Source: Lineus longissimus
Taxonomy: Eukaryota; Nemertea; Pilidiophora; Heteronemertea; Lineidae
Reading direction: 5' to 3'
DNA length: 64,000 bases
Assembly (NCBI RefSeq): GCF_910592395.1
Contig: NC_088323.1
Span: 4,092,001 to 4,156,000, forward strand
The notes under the pieces were generated by a model, which saw nothing but the letters and a program-made list of their open reading frames with translations, was not told the DNA's origin and did no database searches. The position numbers and the translations under genes were made by a program. Shown piece by piece: positions 24,228 to 38,235 of the stretch (within the stretch, counting starts at the first letter, position 1; each line of letters starts with the position of its first letter).

Positions 24228-27200
24228 TTAAGATCCTCCGGCTGTGCAATCGCAGTCTGCGATGATGAAGTTGTCGAACATTGAGAAGGTCATCTTTCCG
24301 TGTTGATCAAAATGGACGACTTTAAGTGGTTTCAGCACACTCGGGGCACAGCACTCGATCTGCAAGATAGTAATATAAAGTTTCACTTAGAGATACATGT
24401 AATGGAAAGTGGTACAAGTACATGTTAAGTATAGCCATTACGACATGCAGTATACACAATAATGACCACAAGGTTATAACTGTACCAGGACTGTACCTGT
24501 ACCACCTATGTGTTCCTTTAATTGAAAAATAATGAAGAGGTTATCATATGAGATCCTGCCCATATACATGTATATCAGGGACACATCACTCGAACTCGGG
24601 GCGAGATTAGGAGCGAATTATTTTTTTGACGATTGTGTCGGGAAGCAGTAGCTGGGAGACTCGCTTACCCGTTGCATCCAAGCATCCCTGTAAATGTCGA
24701 CCTTCCAGCCGATCCGCGCACAAGAGCCCGTGCAGTACCCCGTCTCGAAGCCCTGTGGCTGAATGATCCAGTCATCCCAACCCAATTCTGAAAAAATATC
24801 AATGTTATAAATATCAATTTCAGAACTTTGTGCCTGCTCTGGGCCATTTCATGAGGATTGGCACTGCACGCAAAAAATAACCGGGAACAACTCAAGCTGA
24901 TTATGTACAATATACATGTATTCTGATATATCACAGGGTCGCATTCCCTTCAGAAACTACTATTCGTACGAATTTCTTAAATACACGATATAGACCCCTA
25001 GAAGAAATCTTTGCTATCATGCAGAGCGAGGGTTTGCCCTTAAAACATAGACCGTTGGTAAGACTGCGGGCATTAGCGTTGTTTACGGCCAAGACGATCA
25101 ATGAGGGAGTCCCGAGAGGATCATCGGCTGTCTGTGTCCCAATTAGCGGGGCAACGAAAAAAGGTTTCCATGCGTTAATTTGATTTAGGCAATCACGGAC
25201 GGAAGCACTTTACATGGGGATTAGATGGGCAGCTGGTCGGAAGCAATTTTATGTAATTACGAAGTGATGACCGTGCACCGCCTAAAGCGTAAACAAGTGC
25301 AGCATGCGTTTAAGAGGGCTCTTTCCGCGAGCAACGTTTTGTCCTAGATATTACATCGGTGTATCATCTGAGGTTGTTCCACATTTATCAGTGTTTCCAA
25401 ACATTTGACAACTAGAGAGACCATGGCCATCAAAAGGAAGAAACAGAGAAAACCGTGTCAATCTATCGTTCATCGTTTCCAATGAGGAGAAACACTCAAA
25501 AACAGAAACACACAAACATGTTGCACAAGCTTTGTGCCGTGCCTCTTAGCCTGATGAGCTTCAGCTGATGCAGGACACCTTGACTTACTCTCGAAGCTGA
25601 CGTAGAGTGATTCCCGTCTGCACAGTCGTCGAGACCTTGACCCCCGTTTGTCACGTACTCTCGAAGCAAAGTCCTTTGGCACTTCGATGGATGAAACCTC
25701 CAGGATCGGGAGTGTACTATTCGGGTCCTTCTCGGTTGGTTGTAACGTACTATTCAACCCTAGAATGATTAAATCATAGCAAACGTAAGCTACATCATCT
25801 ACAGTATCCTAATACAGTTTTAAAAGGATCAATACTTTAATTGCGGGTATCGTCGATGGTTTACTGGCGCTGCGCATCACTCAGAAATTGTGGTTTCAAA
25901 CGGAAGACCCAAAATGCAATAGTCCTTTGAATCAACGCCACAATCGGATGAAGTTGGAATAAATGTCCAGATTTTGTACAAGGTAAGCCAAGCGCAAACA
26001 GATACAAAATCTGGAAACTTTGTTCCGTCTTCTGCCAAGCGCCGCGCTAATTCAAAGTCCTCAAAGGGGAATATATTGGAGGAGATGTAGCACCTTCGTC
26101 ACCTCGGTTGGTCCAGGTGCAGTTGTGAGGATCAAAATATGTAAACACGTCTTGTTCGTCGCCCTTCATATCCTCGACGACGATCTGGATCCCGTAGTTC
26201 CGGTTCTGGGGTTTCAACCAGTCTTGCACGGCGTTGCGGATGTTGAGCGAGACCCATCCTTCGTACATCCGTTCATACTCTTTTGTCACGATCAACTTCC
26301 GCTTTACTGAAATGGAATGGAATTTCAAAGTTATTAAGAACCCAAAAAGAGGTCTCTGCCTACGCCCCCACCCCTCCCTCCACAGATAGAAGGCTGTCTC
26401 TTGGCATCAACAGTTTATTTCAGGGCAGCCGAAGGTATGTTATTTATTTTCTTAGCGTAGGAAGAGTATGCAGTATTGATCCTGAGAGGCCAATGAGCCC
26501 TGTGTTTATTTGCTAAGGCCTATCATTTAACGAGACCGATACCTAAAGGTAGACGTTCTGACGTCACTGATGCTCTGTTCTTAGGTTTCAATGCATTTTC
26601 CAATTTGACAACATCGCTGCCTATTTTCGGCATCTTGACACACAAGGCTCCGAGATCGCAAAATCCCTTTAACGAACAGTGACTATTATTCTAAAGGCCT
26701 ACGCCGGCCGTTCGTGTTCACCGTATTTTCTTGTAGCTAATGGAATAGAAATGAATTGTTTCGTATACCACAACGTGACTGATGACGTCATACTCACCTC
26801 GCCTGTTCGTCCGTAAAGGCCTGAGATATTTATAGATAAGTACCCGTATCTTATCCTCGTTCCCCTGGTCGAGTTTGTTTCGTTTAGGACCCGTACAGTG
26901 GCAAACTAAAAACAAGAATAATGTTCTACTGTATAAGCCCCTGGACATTTCTACAATAAAAAACACATATACAAGCCTTTCGGCGACGGTTTTCACAAGG
27001 TGACGGAATAATGTAAGTTGGCGGAACTGAAGCATACAAGAAGTGCTATTGCCGCGGTTTAGCTCTCTCCTCATGCAGGACCGAGGAAGTATTCAAATCA
27101 ATTGATATAGTAAAACTAAATATATTAAAAGTTATGGGCAGCGAAATACACTCGAATTAGTTACAGTTTTGAAAAAGTGTCTTACCAGGAGCTGCATACT

Positions 27201-30200
27201 TATACAACCGTAGCATGGCCTTCGTTACGTGTTTTTCATATTGGGCCATATAGCGGACATCAAAAAAGTATTTTAGACTGTCAGACGCGTCCCACATCTC
27301 TCGGTCTGCTTGTCGGTTGTGATCGCCTGAAGAAAGAAAAGCTATCAGACCAACATATCAAGTTTTTGTTTTCCCCATATTCCTGAATGGAATGTAAGCT
27401 ATAGCTAGAGAGACCATTATCAACTAAGGTTTAATCGCTCGCATCCGCACAGAGTAAACACGCTCAAATCTGAGCCCAACTCTGAACGGGAAGAGGAAGA
27501 AGAAGGTGACTTTTCAATTGGGAAACGGAAAAAAGTGTCAGTTTGTTTTCAGCGTTCCAAAACAACGAGGGAAAACACCTGACTACATGTTTACAAATAT
27601 CAAATGAACAAAAAGACTGGCAACTTTTTCCATTGACGCATATCACTTACATGTGGCAGTATAAACATTGAACCTCATGGCATACATGTTATCAGCCGGT
27701 CTGGCGATGGCTTCATCCTCGGCCCCTGTCTCTCGATACCTGGATAGAATAAAGATATCTATTTTAAAAAAAACGTTTTACAACCTCTCTATTAATTTTC
27801 TAAAACGCGCCCTACATGTATGTGTCTAACCCTCCGAATCGACCCTCCGAATCGACCTCCATATTTTCTCTATACATGTATTCATACGTCCTCAGCAGTT
27901 ATGTTTTTCGGCTTGTAAACTCGTCGCAAAAAGTCTCTTTTACGTTTCTGAACCTCTCAATCATGTTTCTAAACCTTTCTAGTCTATTTGGTACCTACCG
28001 TGCCATGACCCGTCTGAGTTCCCCCTCTGGGACCTCACCACTGACCGTAAAGTTGGGTTTGGTCGGTATGCCCAACTTCTTCAGAATCTGATTTTTGATT
28101 TGCACCAGGCGGGCTTGTTTGTTCCTGAAAGTTAACATTCGTTTCAATGTCAGACTATTTACGCCAACGCTCGGCTTTTTGGACATTCACGAGTGCCGCC
28201 GAGTACAGGCGAAGATGACGTCAATTGCACGATGAACAAGATAGGGAAGCAATGTAGAACTCTGCACTATCCTGACCCAGCAATTCCCAGCCTCCAAAGG
28301 ACTATCAAGGAATCTAAAGTGGCTGTCGAACGATGGCTTCGCCTGAGCCTGCTGATCAGAACAGTATTAGCCGATCAAGGGTTTAAGTGTGGCCAATTGG
28401 TAATTAGCGATAACTTTAGGGTACATTGTTTACGACGATGTTAAGGCCGTAGTATTTACCATAGTGTTAAAAGGATAATACGTAATTCGTTGCTTCCAAA
28501 GGTTGGACGAAAATCGAAGGTAGTGCCACTGCATGGAAGCACTCATAAACCGACTTGAAGCAGCTGTCACGGTATTGCATTGAGAAATTTTCCGCGATGG
28601 TTTGTGTTTAACTTCCATTTTAACTCAAAATTCATATTTTGATTGGACACAGTTTGCACAGCCAGAATATAGTTGCTTTAAACGAGCGGCTCAGAAACTG
28701 AACTAACGCGTGAAATAAAACATCTTGGACATGGTATCAGTCTGAGTCCCCGGTCTGAGCCATGATTGGTGGCAGGAAATTATGCTGCTTCCTTGGGGTA
28801 CATGCGAACTTCACGATATACCATCGTCATAATTACGGCAGACGGCAAAGCAAAGGATTTGCGGAAAGACGTTGCTTATGCATAAAGCCGTTTATATGGT
28901 CGGTTGCTTCTCTCGGAGCCAGCAGACTCGGATGTAATCAGCCTACCACAGACGTTGTCCTAAAACAGGGTAGGCCCCAAAGCCTCCTTATAAACTGTCT
29001 GGAGCATGACATTTCGATTGTCAGCACGTGTGCAGGGACATAATGCATAATGCATAATGCGCATGTGTACAACTCTGAAAAATGAATAGTGGTGGCCTGA
29101 CCAAATATCGGTCACGTGACGGGCGGACCTGAAGCCTGAACGTAGCACAGACATTCTTCTTTCAATAAATAACAAACTAAATCAGCCAATGAAATCCAAC
29201 GCTGACTTGAGGCGCAGATAATCGAACGCGTGATTTCGTACTGAAGCTATTCGCCTGGGCCAGTAAGACTCCAGAAATATTACCCAATATGTTTTGTAAT
29301 AATGGGCTGCTAATATGCTTTTAACGGCACGGCTAGACAGCATAATGAGAAGAAAATTGCCCAAGCCATATAAAAAATCGTGTACTTTAGGACGAGCTAT
29401 ACCCCGGAGAGAGTTAATTAGAGGAGTTAGCGCGCAGACATCGCCACGGGAGTATCCCTCTTCTGATTGCATCATCATTATATCCGTCTGTTGTCTGATT
29501 CCGTTGTCACGACCGGTTTTTTCCCTTGGAGCTCGTCTGGAATCTCGTGTGCATGTCAACAGATTTAGCTCTCGTCTGCTCTTTTTGCGGACTCCCTCAG
29601 ACCCGGGGTGCGAGTCTCGGAGTAGCGAGTTGAAATAGGTTACAGTTTCACGTCAAATCACATCAGTGAAGGTGTTGTAGGAAACTCTGTCGGCAGGATG
29701 AATTACTCATCCGCGGCGACAACGGACTTTTTCATGTGTGAGGCTTCGATTTTCCGACGCTAGACTTGAACATAAACATTAACTAACATACACTTATTCA
29801 CTTAGTTTATTTTTTTTACCCAGGCGCTGTTTCGATCTCAAATCGCAATTAGCCTACTTTGGTTTGATGCAGTTTCGATAACCTGATAACGCTCAGATAA
29901 GCTATTCGAAATCAATAACTATATGAAACATGAAATATTACGATTCGATTTCAGGCAATGATTGATGAGAAACTAGATTCAGTTACACCTAGTTTTAGTA
30001 AACTACGCCCCCGCATCGGTAATTTACTGTGATGTATTGCATGAAGACTTGACTGGAACTATGATATTGTTTTAGTGTCCGTCACCTCGGCGGGTTACTG
30101 GGACACTGCGGCAAGCTAGTTTAGTCAGATTTACTCATACTCAAGCGCAGTGACAGTAGCGTAATGAGGCGGTCCTATTTATCATGTGTCTGTGAATATG

Positions 30201-33200
30201 CTTGAATACCATGTTTGCTTTGAAGAATGAGATTTACTGACGGCATCACAAGAAAGGGCAAATTATGGTTGATTTGCCATTTACGGAAGAATGATGCAAA
30301 AACAATGGTTCTGAAACGGTAAGACATTTGTAAAAACTGTTGTTACATGCAATAATGAACACCAAAATACTACATCTGGTGTTCAAACTGGATTCCAGAT
30401 TTGTTTTCCGCCGAGTTGTCGGCTGGTAAATGCGTTTAATTACTCAGCGTCCTGAAATGTCAGAGGGCGGCAACCCACGCTGCCAACGGATCCAATGTAC
30501 TTTTAGCAGAAATACTAAACCTTCAAAGTACAGTAATCATTATTCACTTTGTGTTGATTTGATAGTGGATTAAGTGTAAGACTGTACCGGGCGCTGGTCG
30601 CTCCACGCTTGGGCAGATTTTGAATCATTTGCACTTTTAGTCTTTTTCGTTCTGACGACTGGGCCAATATAATGAAGCAATCTCCTCTTCAGGGCAGTTC
30701 TATCAAGGAGTGTCTGTCTCACCGACGACCACCACAACAGCAGTAGCGGCAACCGGGCCTAGACCGACCTGGCCCGTCCCACTACAGGAACAGCAGATCG
30801 GAGCCTTATCAACTTCACATTGACATTGCTCAGCTTCCAGACCCGCTGGAAGTTCAATTAGAGCCGTATGGGTTATAACCAGAACTGTTTTTTGTTTGCA
30901 CCATTCTTTGCTTATGTTCACACCAATTATAATTGTCCTGTGTATTTATCTGTGACATGTCACGAATAAAGTATCTATCTATCTATACGATTGCCCAAGT
31001 CGAAGACGTTGATCAGAATTCAGCCGGGATGCAGAATGAAGTATTTCCAAGTATAGACTTCACAAAGAGTTCACTATGTTTTTTTTCATATACGTACATT
31101 ATATATATAGAAATGTAATTGTGAAAATTCACTACCACATCGTCTAGAAATTAAATATCTTTCATTCTTCTCCTCGAGTCAATCGGATCATTACTAAGCG
31201 AGACGTCAACAGATCAGCGTGTATTTTATGGGGATGTGTTGACATATTATGTGCCCCTGAAGATAGATTTATATACTCATGTATATTGCAGGAGGGAGGG
31301 GGCGGCATGCCGGCAATGAGGAATGGTACTTGAGGATATGATTAAAACATTTATGGTGATTTGACTGATGTTTCGTCATTTGGTAGTTTAGTATCCTGAG
31401 ATCAGGCTTTTTTACTCCTTCGTCAGAAATACCGACGGGCGGAGTATATTGAAAACCACTGGTTATGCCAGGATGATAGTTCAGAGAGTGTGAGAGTAAA
31501 GTTTTGGCGGTGACTTCTCGTTAGCAATTAAAGCACCATTAGCTCTTTGGGTGACCGCAGGAAGTTACTAACAAATTTTTATCAACCGACCCTTGGATTC
31601 GACTTTCATCGTTGTAGCACAAACCTTTGAATGATGAAGAATATTTACGGTTGAAAACAAGGGATCTAGTCGCAAAGACACAAACAACTTAACCTTAAAA
31701 GTAATCGACTTATTATGAGACTAAGAGCCAGCTGAACGATCAAATGCAGGAAACTTGTCGTCTGCGGGGGAGGATAAGTGGAATTCGAGTAGCGCCTGGT
31801 CCGATAACACCACGGCCCGGTCGATAAAGATATTACATGGAAAAGTTTAACGACAACATCTTTCTTGAAAATCTTGCCGTGCCAACCAATCAGAGGCAAT
31901 AAATTTACATGTAACGCGAGAGCGCATGGTCACGTGTTTTTGTGGCGGCCATGCTGTCATGGAGTTGTATGGAAAAATAATACAACTGAACCGCGTTCCT
32001 TTGTTACCTTCAATTATTGTCTCCTTGCCAAACTTTGTCAGTAAAATCTCCCTCGCATCATTTTGATATCGTCATATCAATGTCGCATCAAGCTGCTTTA
32101 CAATCATGACACAGGCCGGGGCAACCTTTGCGGCCGATACCAGCCATTGTCGTCAAGTATCATATATTTATATTCACACTTGCCTCCCACGCTCTCCAAC
32201 TTTCGTCACCTTTGGCTCAATAAATTCAGGACTCACGTGACCTCTAGCCATTTTACGTGAAAGACGTGCCAAGATTTCAAGAAAATGTCTGCAATCAAGG
32301 TTTAATTATAATGATAAATATATATTCTGATTAAAATCATGCTCTTATCTCGGGAGATAGCTGGGAAAACTCGCCACAAAAAAGGGCCATTGACATTGAT
32401 TAATGATGTATTACGATGCATTTGCGCACACATTTCATTCCCCTCTTACCTCGGACTCGTCTCCAGGGATTTTTACTTTGCGGGAAATCGCCCTGCTCAT
32501 AATAGTTTGTCAGTTACCTCGAGTCGGGGTAGTTGAGGTTGCTCTACAGAATGAGCTACCAGTAGGCTCGGCACAATTTTGCTCCAATCGGGGAGTTCCA
32601 CGCAGTAATCTTGGGCGCGGACATTTTTTCTTTCAAAACCTCGATGACAAAGTCGTCGCGATTAAACTGCTCCAATAACATATAGGAGTAAGTACAATAG
32701 ACGTTGACAGTACTTATACCATCTGCACAGTCAATTACAAACGCTAGCCGATATCGGTAGAGTTGCTTATTTAAGTGGCTTGTCCATGTTTTCCTCCTCA
32801 AACGAGGATTTTTCGGTTGAGCATCAATTTACGTCTTCAGCGAAACCAAGCGGTTGTTTGGTCCCCTGGAAAGGGCATATTTTGCTTCTGGGTTCTCATC
32901 ATTCATATACAGATGGAAACAAAAATTATAACCTGGACTTTTCATTGGTCAAGAAAAAAGCCGTACACAGAACGGAAAATGCCCAAATTCAATTCACGAT
33001 TGAAATTGAACTGCTGCATAACGCCACTATGCCCCAGAGTTTATTATGTGCTCACCCCACTAATAACTGAGAAGAACTCAAAAGCTGCATAGGCCTACAC
33101 GTTTTCTTTTGACAGTAAACAGTAAGTTGTATACATGCAACGGTACTTCTTTTTGATATAGCGGTGAATCTTCAGCCAATCCATGTAGCTGACATTATTT

Positions 33201-35037
33201 ACCACATCTCAATTTTCATCATCACTGAAAAAATGGCCGAAAATATATACATGTACTACAGGTTTTACGATCAATAGGTGGTTGTCTGCCGTTATAGACA
33301 TACATATTTACTGTACTCGATTAACCTGTTGTCGGACAGTGCAGAGCGAACACTGTAAATAAACAGTCATTATTGATGTTGTAAGGATTCATAGTCTTAC
33401 CATGGGACCAGGATTCAGAAATTTGGTAAATAAAAGGAGGCGTCGACATAAAGTCTGATCAAATCGGATGTGCGAGATATCGATTGATTAACAATATATG
33501 ATAAAAAAACACGGAGGCAATCGACCCCAGTATCCTTTTTTCCCAAAGCTAATGTGAGCCGGGGTCCCCTCCCCGAAATAAATAACAAGCTATTCGTCGC
33601 ACCGGGTGGCGCAGAATGTTGATGGCGCGTCAATAAGTTGACTATGCATTTCGGAAAACACTGAAAGCACGAGTTTGGAATCGAGGCTTCAGCAGCCCGC
33701 GATGCCTGGCACATTCACTGTTTATGCTATGACTCTGCGTCTTGAAATTCGAGGGGCGAATCTCCTCAGACGCTGTGTACTTAACCTGCTCGGGTTCTAG
33801 CTTTATCAAATAATCAGCATCACTGCTGATATGCGGCATGCATGTCTATTAGTATTCGATTTACCAAGAACCTTGTGAGACATATACAAATTATGGAATA
33901 GAACTCCCGGTCTAATCTAATAGTAAATATTTGCCTCCACCAGGCGCTCGAGTTTCTTATTTTCTCTGGAAGAAAACCGGAACTGACGCGTTGTTTTGTC
34001 TCGCAGGACGATCAAAACATATCTCGAGACGGTCTATATACCCGGGGGGGGGGGGGGGGTGAAACACGGTGAAATTGGCCCAAAGTGGGGTGAACATGGT
34101 TAAGTACTGTCCAATGTATTTTTCACCATTGCTTCTTGAACCATTCTGGCTCCCTGTGGTTTGTATCACTTATATTCCTGAGGAGCAAACGGAGACTCAG
34201 GTTTTCGATACACCTATATCGAGAGGTGGATCATTGAAGACTACTTGGCCCTATATATTCTTTTGGGGAATCAGCACCAAGCACCACAAGCAGCATTGAC
34301 AGAAGTTGGGCATTTCCAGATCTTGTAGCAGGTTACACTTGCGCACACCGGAATCTGGGAGGGTACTTATTCATGCGCACGCAGAACCGGGTACCAAATC
34401 TGGAAATTTCGCCGATTCAATGTCCTCAAACAAAGGGGTATTCAATTCCACCACCTTCATCAAAGTGATGTTGTCCTGGCAATGTTGACAGATTTCAAAG
34501 CAAAGTGACAGGTTTAGGTCTTCACATAGCCACGCAAGATTAATCAGATCAGACACACGACAGGAAGTCTTCGCAATTGCTGCCATGGGGAAAGGCAAAT
34601 CTAGTCAGTGGTAGCTATCAAGAATTAATAAGGTTAGAATTCGGAACTTCAGAAAGCCCCCAGACTCCTAAGGTGCGGGCTAAACACGCATCACACATGG
34701 CACTTTTCACCCTCCTGTCGTGTTATATCATTTTGTTAAGTCTGTGACGCCAGATGACCTACCTTTCTCGCATGATGGCGGCTGGCGGCAGACTCCCTTG
34801 GCGCTCTCCTCCGTCCATCTCCACCGAGTTGTTCTTCTCTTCCAATGTCTCATGATCCATCATTCCAACTGAAGACAATTCCTCGGAATAATAACCCATC
34901 CTTTCCCCCGAATCTTCGTCAATGTAGCCGGCATCTTCGTTCAGGGCCTGATCATTCAAATCAGCAGAAGACACGGAAAACAGAGAAAAACACAAAAATG
35001 ATACTAACGTCCGCGTGAGAAATGTGCGTTGTGACAT
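24228..35037 (-). CDS. TGF-beta superfamily ligand precursor, divergent seven-cysteine type
   Basis: Nine minus-strand exons join with consistent phases: 35037-34763, 28124-27999, 27739-27651, 27326-27186, 26905-26798, 26306-26103, 25759-25589, 24787-24669 and 24359-24228, giving 454 aa. A signal peptide is seen at residues 1-25 (hydrophobic [16 protein letters not shown]). The propeptide has the helix [17 protein letters not shown], arm-domain strands such as [14 protein letters not shown] and [13 protein letters not shown], and [16 protein letters not shown] furin-type site RDKR ends at residue 353, releasing a ~101 aa mature domain. That domain has [29 protein letters not shown] at 414-415 and CDC at 447-449, seven cysteines in all, as in BMP/GDF ligands. 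Only 19 residues separate C394 from CC, so the wrist helix is short. The propeptide looks activin/GDF8/TGF-beta-like while the mature domain looks BMP-like, so the subfamily is open. It would be a secreted, cystine-knot dimer acting on serine/threonine kinase receptors. Confidence 0.9.
30700..30990 (+). mobile_element. Possible non-LTR retroelement 3' tail
   Basis: The segment ends CACGAATAAAGTATCTATCT followed by more ATCT units, the pattern of a poly(A)-signal-like end with a microsatellite tail seen in some CR1/RTE-type or SINE insertions. Upstream sequence is unusually GC-rich compared with its surroundings. No reverse transcriptase remnant is visible, and the left boundary is a guess. 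Confidence 0.3.
31392..31475 (+). repeat. Dispersed ~90 bp repeat, copy A
   Basis: It runs from TATCCTG to CAGGATG, an inverted pair at the ends, and contains TTTACTCCTTCGTCA and GGAGTATATTGAAAACCACT. It shares ordered motifs with the segments at 34177-34250, 36792-36885, 38601-38660 and 51391-51452. Confidence 0.5.
34177..34250 (+). repeat. Dispersed ~90 bp repeat, copy B
   Basis: It contains CTCAGGTTTTCGATACACCT, ATATCGAGAGGTGGAT and CATTGAAGACTACTTGG, matching the other copies in order. It lies in the first intron of the ligand gene. Confidence 0.4.
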
Positions 35038-36791
35038 TTTCGATTACCGGTAGTCGGGAAAATCGATAGAAAACAATGATTTAAACTCGCCAATGATTTT
35101 TACAAAAAAGCAACAGTTTGTATATTTTTCGGCGGCGGAAACCAGCAACTGTGTTCCGATTGGACAGGCGTAAGTTACATCTATTCAAAAATCCTTTCCT
35201 TCACTGTATTATTGATCACTGTTGACCGCTGGTGGGTGAAGAAACTTTTCAAATGATAGTTTCCTGCGACAGCTTCGTTACAAAATCCAACATCTAGACT
35301 CAGCGGTCTAGACTCTGCAGCGAGGTATCAAAATCGCCTAACACAAAAGTTCTTTCGCTCTTTCCCTCGCTCTGCCTTCCAACAGTTCCTTCTCCCAACA
35401 AGCAATCCTTGCGTCCACGCTGGCAGCTGATGAAAGAATGAACGCAACGCGGGAAAAATTTCGTTACATGTGCGATACGGTATAAACTGGTAATGCTTCT
35501 TGCGAACTACCCTCCCCAGATCATAGAATCTCGGCTTTCCAAGTAAGTTGAGCGCTTCATGGGAGTTTTCGCTTGTAATGAGTCAAGAACAATTTTACTC
35601 TGAACGGTCGGGCCAATGAGGTTTTCACTAATCAGTCAAGAATAATTACCCCGACGAGAACGAAAGATATTGGCGAGCACTTAATCGCCTGACGGTCAAA
35701 GGTGCTAACTTCAGGACTTTTCCTCTTTTTAGGATACTAAATTGAACCCGTGGTTCTGTAGTTTTCCATATGGAACATCAAGGCGTATACCGGAAGTGCG
35801 TAACGGCGGATTTCAAACGCCGCGTGAAGGGAATCTTCTTTTGAGAATAAAAATTGCGTCATTTTGAGAATTAAGTAATGTCAACATCTTTTATCCTTTT
35901 TTTATTGCTGTTGAAGACGTCCAATATCCAGCCACTAATACAAAGACTTCGAAATTGTGAAATCTAATCAAAAAAACCTGGTAACATTTAATGAGGCACG
36001 CGATCGCGACGGACTACCAGTTTGTTCCTTGATGGAGCCCTCCATCTTTGTTAAGAGTGTCAGGTGAAGGTTAGCCCCAAGGTCAGAGGTGTTCTAACAT
36101 TGAATGCTTTATTCTTCATGGCGATCCTAGAATGGGATATGTCTGTCGGACTGAGCAATCAGGAAAATTGATACATGTTGGGTTGTGTTGAGATGCATAG
36201 ATTGGTTTCTCGGTAGTTGTGCTCACTTCAAAATTATCTTGCAGAGGTTATCTATACAGTGTATATCGCAAGGATAGCCTGCTGCCGCCGCGGTTCTTGG
36301 ACAGAAGTCGTTGGAGGTTGGCCTTGTTAATTATCTTTCAGGCATCTCACCTGATAAAATTGAAGGTTTAGATATTTGTATCGGATTATTCAGAAAAAAA
36401 CTCGTTCCAGTTTTATATCGTAGGGATGTAAAAAGTATCCAAATGACAAAGTCATATAAATATCACCTGTATACATGTACAATTCAGCACGCTGGTGTTG
36501 CGTTTTAAACAAACACGAAAACTTGTAAGACGCAGTCAAGATCGGACTGGTCTATTTGTTACGGGAAATCTTCCCCACTCAGTATATCGGTCGGCTCTGG
36601 CCAGCTCGCGTAGCTTTCAGGTAACATGTGGAAGGAAGTTTGGATTGCAGCCAGTCGGCCGAAAGATCAAAGCCTTGAACGTGATAAATGATGATGATTA
36701 CTAATTGTAAACAACATCTGTCCGTAAACAGGTCGTGTTGTTCATCTCGAAGGTTCACCTTGGGTGGGAAAGTTTACCATTCCATATCACG

Positions 36792-36885
36792 CATCCTGAA
36801 ATACAGGTTTTTGATACTCCTACCTCGTATACAAGGTTTGAAATATCGAGAGGCGAGTATATTGAAAACAACTGCTGCCAGGATG
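36792..36885 (+). repeat. Dispersed ~90 bp repeat, copy C
   Basis: This is the best-preserved copy: CATCCTG at the left end and CAGGATG at the right end are reverse complements. In between are GGTTTTTGATACTCCTACCT, ATATCGAGAGGCGAG and ATATTGAAAACAACTG. Confidence 0.5.
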
Positions 36886-38235
36886 ATATCACGTGGCAAG
36901 GTAATTCTGTTTTTGCGGTTACTCCAAGCGCCATGTTTGTAAACTGTCGGCTTGACTTCATCGCCGGACAAAAGAGCAAAACTTTCTCCCTGAGACCTGC
37001 GACGAAACCAAGACCACGTCACGATTGACTGACTGGTTAAAATCACTCTCTCGTCATCATACAGGCATGGCTCCGTTGCAAGTTGCAGCGCCGGCTCAAT
37101 TCCCTCGTTTGTGTGACGCTTTACATTTTCATAGAGGTACGATTGAGTCCCATCGTCGCTAGTTAGGCCTATAGCTAGGGCCGTTTAGACGGGACCAAAT
37201 CGATCTAGATCGATCCAGATTTATCATCTTTATCATCATTTATCATCAGCAGCTAGGTCTGCCGCCGCCGAGAAAAATCCAATATGGTTGCTCAGGCGGC
37301 CATCTTTGATGAACGGGATCATCGGCTAGGAAGCAAGCTCCCTCCAGTCGATCAGACCATACACCAATAAAACAAATGTCAAGTTTTATCTATAGCCCCC
37401 AAACATTCTCAGACCATCAACAGGTACATTATCCAAAGATCGTAGTTCATATCAGTCGGCCATGCTAAATAACGGCAAACTTCTCTTAACTTTTATCGAC
37501 AACAAGCTTCTCCTTGCGCTTAACACTATACACTGTTTATACCTCACCTTTCTCCTTTTTCATGCATGCCCATCCAGCTCTCAAATATCGGTTGAAGATG
37601 TTCGAAGTTTACTGACGGAAACTACGTGACTATGAAAGTAAATTGAGTCCCTCTGGAGAATTTATAGTCCTGTCTTCATCGTTCGATGACAGATAAAAAG
37701 TACATGGCTTTGGGAGGATCAGGCTATAATCTTTGAACAGTTCCCCAGCCTCACGGACGGTATATAGAAGTCCGTGACCGACTAACACTAATGCCCGCGT
37801 GACGCAAAAAAATGGCGAGGGAATAAGCGGGTGAATCGACCTAAAGCTTACATATCCGAATGAGTTTAGCACAACTTGATTACCAGTCAAACCACGGCCA
37901 TCGAGCTGCGATATATGATGTCGTACCACTGACCTACAACTGAAACGATGAGAATGTACTCTTCTCCCTCATAAATACCCGGAATAGATAAAATCCCTCG
38001 TAAACAAAAATGGGTAAATGCGGCTTTTATTGCCAGTGGAAAAGTGTAATCATCGTTAAACAGTTTGTAAATCAAAAGAGTTGTCAATAGTAGCAGTTGA
38101 GATTCGCGGTCGAGGCTGGCATTTCGCCAGAAATCAGTTCAGGGTTCTAAAATATTGCCAAGCGGATTCGACGGAGATTGTTTGGTGGAAGTTTGTCTGA
38201 AGCCTGCGACTGCAGAAGACCTGCGATAGGCCCAG

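Larger units (their letters stand above)
28125..34762. other. 6.6 kb first intron of the ligand gene
   Basis: The interval between exons 1 and 2 contains no confidently identified gene. It holds dispersed ~90 bp repeats (31392-31475 and about 34177-34250), a G16 tract (34044-34059) and a simple (ATCT)n tail at 30972-30986. Open frames at 29182-29559 (-), 32556-32801 (-), 32780-33070 (+) and 34371-34598 (-, cysteine-rich) show no domain I recognise. The frame of the last does not join exon 1. Confidence 0.5.

Noticed and set aside
32775-33092. Two overlapping plus-strand frames of about 100 codons
   Set aside because: Both frames are open at once, no domain is recognisable and no splice context was found.
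34371-34598. Cysteine-rich minus-strand frame in the ligand gene's first intron, considered as an extra exon
   Set aside because: Its acceptor phase does not match exon 1, whereas exon 1 joins exon 2 perfectly.
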